A DNA stretch of 64,000 nucleotides from Drouetiella hepatica Uher 2000/2452 (GTDB taxonomy: Bacteria > Cyanobacteriota > Cyanobacteriia > Elainellales > Elainellaceae), in contig JAHHHD010000003.1 in NCBI GenBank assembly GCA_019359505.1, positions 1 through 64,000 of the forward strand, in the 5' to 3' direction. The position numbers and the translations under genes were made by a program. The notes under the pieces are model-generated. The model was given only the letters and a program-made list of their open reading frames with translations. It did not search any database and had not been told where the DNA came from. Positions 60,492-64,000 of this stretch are shown here, one piece after another; position 1 is the stretch's first letter; the number at the start of each line of letters is the position of its first letter.

Positions 60492-61409
60492 ATGAGAGAG
60501 ATGAGGGCAGACAGCAAGGTAGATTTAACTCCGGCAGACCAGAGCTGTCCGCCATTCTCATTGATTATCCCGGCTTACAACGAGCAGCTGGGCATTGCTC
60601 CAGTTCTAGAGCATTTGCAGGGCATTCTGAATGCCGCACAGTGCGAGTACGAGATTATTGTGGTCAACGATGGCTCAACAGACGATACGGGCAAGCTGCT
60701 GCGATCGCATCCCGGCATTCGGCTAATTGAGCATCGTCGTAATTTAGGCTATGGCGCAGCGCTCAAAACGGGAATTCGCAACGCTAAGCATTCGCTAATC
60801 GTCATCACCGATGCAGACGGCACCTACCCCAACGAACGAATTCCAGAGCTGGTAGCGTTAGCGCCTCAGTCGGACATGGTCGTGGGAGCCAGAATTGGCG
60901 CTAACGTGCGCTATTCAAAAATTCGCCGCATCCCCAAATGGTTTTTGGTCAACTTTGCTCAATGGCTCACTCAGTCCAAAATTCCCGATCTCAACAGCGG
61001 CTTGCGGGTTTTTCGCAAAAGCACGGTCGAGCGGTTTCTGAATATTTTGCCCAACACCTTCAGCTTTACCACCAGCATCACGGTTGCCATGCTGATGAAC
61101 AACTATTTAGTGCATTACGAGCCGATCGACTATCACATGCGGGTCGGCAAGAGCAAGATTAAGCCGATTCGCGACACGCTACGGTTTGTGCAGTTGATTC
61201 TACGCACAGGAGTCTATTTTGCTCCGCTGCGAGTATTCATGCCGCTTGCAGGCATCTTCTTTGCCGGATTTCTATTCACCTTTTGCCAAGATTTGTTTGT
61301 GCGGGAAGATTTGACTGAGCGCACTCTGATTTTACTCATTGCCTCCACGCAAATTGCGATGTTTGCTCTGTTGGCGGACATGATTGACAAACGAACCGGG
61401 AAGTTGTGA
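60492..61409 (+). CDS. Family 2 glycosyltransferase, dolichyl-phosphate-mannose-synthase type
   Basis: A 305-residue membrane-linked glycosyltransferase. The GT-A domain has SLIIPAYNEQLGIAPVL (about 23-39), VVNDGSTDDTGKLL, and VITDADGTYPNERIPEL with the DxD metal site (about 98-114). Two C-terminal hydrophobic segments (about 247-268 and 278-298) anchor it in the membrane. It would transfer a sugar from a nucleotide to a polyprenyl phosphate or a glycan. The acceptor is unknown. It is a single gene; the following 1 kb is non-coding. Confidence 0.9.
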   Translation: MREMRADSKVDLTPADQSCPPFSLIIPAYNEQLGIAPVLEHLQGILNAAQCEYEIIVVNDGSTDDTGKLLRSHPGIRLIEHRRNLGYGAALKTGIRNAKHSLIVITDADGTYPNERIPELVALAPQSDMVVGARIGANVRYSKIRRIPKWFLVNFAQWLTQSKIPDLNSGLRVFRKSTVERFLNILPNTFSFTTSITVAMLMNNYLVHYEPIDYHMRVGKSKIKPIRDTLRFVQLILRTGVYFAPLRVFMPLAGIFFAGFLFTFCQDLFVREDLTERTLILLIASTQIAMFALLADMIDKRTGKL

Positions 61410-61529
61410 CCTGTTTATTTCGGGAATCTTTTGGTTACATTCACAGTCTGCCCCTACCGCTATATGTAGCGTCTAGAAAGAACATATCATCCTAAATGTG
61501 GAAAGTTTTGCTGACCATTTTAATCTCTA

Positions 61530-61573
61530 TAAATGCCTGAAATTCTTGCTAAGAGAGGCTTTTAGGCATTTAT
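61530..61573. terminator. Hairpin after the glycosyltransferase gene
   Basis: ATAAATGCCT and AGGCATTTAT form a 10-bp stem with a loop of about 24 nt, some 120 bp downstream of the stop codon. A possible terminator. Confidence 0.4.
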
Positions 61574-61626
61574 ATAAATTTTGGTCAGATCTAGGAATTT
61601 ATAGCAGGTTCAGAGCGCGTTATTTC

Positions 61627-62013
61627 CCCTGGTAAGCCCTAAAGGTTACATATTTTTCGTCGAGCATTGTGCTGAGGTGTTTGCACTGAAAGCGTTTGAG
61701 CGATCGCCCTTGCATTTGCTCAGGAATTCTCTAGATTTGCAAGTTTCATCAATACCCCAGGTATGACCCAAAAGTTAGGGCGATTGCTCTTTCCAAAAAG
61801 TTACTATTTTTCACTTCAAAGGCTCAGGTATGACTCAAAAGTTACGTCTATTGAGGGGAGCGATCGTTCTCCCTGTTGAAGTCTAGCCTTTTTATCAAGC
61901 TGTCTGCGCCTTCCATAGTTTTAGGGTCAGGTTACACGTCAATATCCCTGGTTTGACCTAAAAATGCCCCTGGTTTGACCGAAAAATACCTTTGATACGT
62001 TCCAAAAGTTACA
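61627..62013. repeat. Iteron-like repeat cluster
   Basis: Units of 22-24 bp close to CCCTGGTATGACCCAAAAGTTACA occur at 61627-61650, 61756-61779, 61823-61846, 61946-61967, 61968-61989 and 61990-62013 (the last diverged). The final three are head-to-tail at 22-bp spacing. Partial copies (CAAAAAGTTAC near 61793-61804) lie between. All are in the same orientation, toward the primase-like gene. The arrangement is that of Rep-protein iterons. Confidence 0.7.
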
Positions 62014-62363
62014 TTGCGCAGGACTACACTGCCGATTGCTCATGGGTTTCAAAAAAAGGTTACAAGTTTGATCTCTTGATCATTTGATCGGTGGGGCTTT
62101 CTAGACCCCTGTAACCTTGCTGCTACATTGACTTTGGATTAACAGATCAAAAGCTGAAGTTCTTCAAATCCAATTAAAAACCCTAACTCTATTTGAGTCA
62201 GGGCAAAAGTCCATTCCGCAGAATGGAGGCTGGGACTTAATCTCAATTGAGCTTGGCGGCTTTGAGTTAAGTCACATATGTGTTGCTATATCCATAGTAA
62301 AGTCAACGGGTTCGCAATTGCAATACAAGCGATCGCATCCCGCAAGTTGATCTTATTTTGTGG

Positions 62364-62400
62364 GGCACTCCATTCTGCAACTCTTCAAGTGTGGAGTGCT
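62364..62400 (+). promoter_or_regulatory. Hairpin covering the ribosome binding site of the primase-like gene
   Basis: GCACTCCA (62365-62372) can pair with TGGAGTGC (62392-62399), plus one outer G-T pair. The right arm contains GGAG, the ribosome binding site 9 nt before the GTG at 62406. Closing the hairpin would hide it. Confidence 0.45.
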
Positions 62401-62405
62401 GTTGT

Positions 62406-64000
62406 GTGTCTATACGTTCATCTGCTGTAAGTCTATCTGCTACAAATTCATTTCAATCCGTTGAGGATCAGAGCGATCGCTTTTTCAATCTGTTCCCTCA
62501 CCGATTCGACTATATTTATGCCGAGCACCCTGAGCCTGCGCGATCGCCCAATTGGCAGACTGAGCGAAGACATCCTCTGTCAAGCCGAGTTTTTCAGCAG
62601 GGTCGCTACTTGTTTGGCGTTCGCTTTGGCACTCAAACTCAGTATTGTCTATTGGATATTGATAGAGGCAGCATCTATCATCCTCAGAGCGATCCGTTAG
62701 CCCTTTCACGAATTAGTGCAGCCCTAGAAGCCGTTGGGTTAGAAAGTTATGTAGCTTGTACCAGTTCCTACTCTGGAGGGCTTCACCTTTACTTTCCCTT
62801 CGTTGAATCTCAAAATTCCTGGGAATTGGCGGCGATCGTCACAGCCCAGCTTGAAAATGCAGGCTTCTCGATCAAACCAGGTCAGCTTGAAGTTTTTCCT
62901 AATCCCAAAACCTATGTTGAAGGCTGTCCCAGCCTATTCAATGCCCACAGATTGCCCATGCAAGCGGGATCTTATCTGCTTGATGAGAGCTTTCAGCCTG
63001 TCTGGAGCGATCAGATGCGCTTTCTAGATCAATGGGAGTTTATCAAAAATCGAAATTCGATCGATCGCAAAACAGTCAAGCGGCTTCTTAAGCAGGTTAA
63101 GCGCACCCAATTTAGAGTTTCTGGAAAAGCGGATAAATTTATCGGCGATCTGAATGCCGAGATTGAATTGGGCTGGACTGGTTCAGGACAGACCAATCGC
63201 CTCTTGGGTCGTATTGCCATGCGCGCCTATATTTTTCATCACGTAATTTCTGGCGGTGCGCCTCTGGAGGGCAAGGCGTTAATTGATGAAATTGTGAATA
63301 CCGCTCAGTCTTTACCTGGCTATCGCGACTACTGCAATCATCAGCATGAAATTGAGCAGCGGGCAGAAGAGTGGGCAAGATGTGTACAAGGTAGCCGATA
63401 TTTTCATTACGGAGATCTAAAGGGGAAATATAAGGCCAAGCAGGAAGATGTCATTGCGATCGCCGATCTCCCCAACTGGAATCAGCATCAATCTGGCTCA
63501 GCCCGCGATCGAATTCGTAGAGCGATCGCAGATCTGTTGGAAAAAAACAGTTTGCCTATAGGAACAACAGCTCGGTTTCATGCCTTGATAGGTTACGGAA
63601 TTGGCGGAGGTTCTCTTTATCGCCATCGTGATCTTTGGCATCCTACTGAATTGGTTGAATTTACAGAGGAGCTTACAGAAATAAATCAACCTGTGGAAAA
63701 CCCCCCGCACCCCCCAAATCTTAGTAAGCCTGAGAAGTTCGATTGCGAGGAAGTCGCATCGAACTCTCATAGTCTTACAAGCTTATTATCTACATCAGGC
63801 GGTAATGGTATTTCTGACAAAGGGTTGAGCGATCGCACCTCTGAGATATCTTTGGCAGGTGGTAATTCGTTTCTAGACGGTTCTCTGTCTTTACATCGGA
63901 GGCAACAATACCTGGCTTCAGGCGATCCAATCCTGGTAGCGGAGGCTCTGACTTGGATGAAGGCAAGTTCTGGTGTTTCCGAACCTGGATTCAAAGCTGA
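62406..64000 (+). CDS. Primase-like (AEP-type) protein, cut by the window edge
   Basis: At least 531 residues; the frame is open to the last base, so the C-terminus is missing. GTG start with GGAG at good distance; no in-frame ATG occurs near. The N-terminal part shows motifs like archaeo-eukaryotic primase/Prim-Pol proteins: YCLLDIDRGS with Asp84 and Asp86, then SSYSGGLHLYFPF with His127. Further conserved-looking blocks are GQLEVFPNPKTYVEG, FNAHRLPMQAGSYL and ELGWTGSGQTNRLLGRIAMRAYIFHHV. A Ser-rich, probably disordered segment begins near residue 425. I recall related proteins of unknown function in many cyanobacterial chromosomes and a likeness to plasmid replication proteins. It may start replication or recombination at the iterons upstream. 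Confidence 0.75.
   Translation, partial: MSIRSSAVSLSATNSFQSVEDQSDRFFNLFPHRFDYIYAEHPEPARSPNWQTERRHPLSSRVFQQGRYLFGVRFGTQTQYCLLDIDRGSIYHPQSDPLALSRISAALEAVGLESYVACTSSYSGGLHLYFPFVESQNSWELAAIVTAQLENAGFSIKPGQLEVFPNPKTYVEGCPSLFNAHRLPMQAGSYLLDESFQPVWSDQMRFLDQWEFIKNRNSIDRKTVKRLLKQVKRTQFRVSGKADKFIGDLNAEIELGWTGSGQTNRLLGRIAMRAYIFHHVISGGAPLEGKALIDEIVNTAQSLPGYRDYCNHQHEIEQRAEEWARCVQGSRYFHYGDLKGKYKAKQEDVIAIADLPNWNQHQSGSARDRIRRAIADLLEKNSLPIGTTARFHALIGYGIGGGSLYRHRDLWHPTELVEFTEELTEINQPVENPPHPPNLSKPEKFDCEEVASNSHSLTSLLSTSGGNGISDKGLSDRTSEISLAGGNSFLDGSLSLHRRQQYLASGDPILVAEALTWMKASSGVSEPGFKA

Larger units (their letters stand above)
61410..62405. other. 1-kb gene-free stretch rich in short repeats
   Basis: The longest gene-free region of the window. 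It has the iteron-like repeats at 61627-62013, further GGTTACA words (61433, 61644, 61930, 62058) and the opposite-strand TGTAACC at 62110, a hairpin at 61530-61573, and an AT-rich segment before the primase-like gene. I see no credible gene or structured RNA. Confidence 0.6.

Noticed and set aside
61627-62013. CRISPR array or DnaA-box origin (oriC).
   Set aside because: The three tandem repeats have no spacers between them, and the words do not match TTATCCACA-type DnaA boxes.
62461-62700. 79-codon plus-strand frame.
   Set aside because: Out of frame with the much longer primase-like gene that covers the same DNA and has conserved motifs.

Overview
The window is from a cyanobacterial chromosome. 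It carries a beta-carboxysome operon (ccmK2-K1-L-M-N-O), genes for a CO2-uptake type NDH-1 complex (NdhF/NdhD paralogues), light-dependent protochlorophyllide reductase, a plant-type ferredoxin and a PatA/CheY/CheW/MCP/CheA cluster. The palindrome GCGATCGC (HIP1), typical of many cyanobacteria, occurs throughout. No species can be named from this. I saw no rRNA, tRNA or CRISPR array.

Layout. 0.2-3.4 kb: a small cupin, an HpsJ-like membrane protein and a Na+/H+ antiporter. 3.4-9.6 kb (minus): alpha-amylase and the carboxysome operon, divergent from ndhF-ndhD (10.1-13.6 kb, plus). Together the carboxysome shell and adaptor proteins and the NDH-1 subunits make up much of a CO2-concentrating mechanism. 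13.8-17.8 kb: clpB, a Uma2-type nuclease and dps. 18-25.6 kb: a pentapeptide-repeat protein, a GH108-like/trypsin fusion, a secreted DUF1349-like protein, rqcH, a RemA-family regulator and gmk. 25.6-30.1 kb is accessory DNA: DUF433/DUF5615 and UPF0175/DUF3368 toxin-antitoxin pairs embedded in a local repeat family, a lipoprotein, an unknown protein and an Xre regulator. 30.4-36.3 kb: a four-carbon acid sugar kinase, minC-minD-minE and a PhoD phosphatase. 36.4-43.5 kb: a RelE-type pair whose toxin is cut by a TGA codon, a large SNF2 protein, ferredoxin and pnp. 43.7-46.9 kb: a TM-helix/MscS-like protein, an SRPBCC protein and a LuxR-type regulator.

46.9-58.6 kb (minus) is a chemotaxis-type signalling cluster: PatA-like, CheY, CheW, MCP with dCache and GAF domains, a stand-alone sensor-like protein, an APC amino-acid permease and a CheA hybrid. 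The bilin-attachment cysteine is missing from the MCP GAF domain, so chemical sensing linked to transport is a better guess than phototaxis. 59.3-61.4 kb: por and a family 2 glycosyltransferase.

The right end holds the most unusual structure. A 1-kb gene-free stretch (61.4-62.4 kb) contains iteron-like repeats of 22-24 bp, three of them in tandem at 22-bp spacing. It is followed by a gene, cut by the window edge and read from a GTG codon, whose product has motifs resembling archaeo-eukaryotic primases (DxD and SGGxH). This looks like a plasmid-type replication or regulatory module in the chromosome.

The window also holds many intergenic palindromes with long, near-perfect stems and 3-nt loops. 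Two of them differ at stem positions where both arms changed together. Several MITE-like elements with different terminal inverted repeats are present as well.
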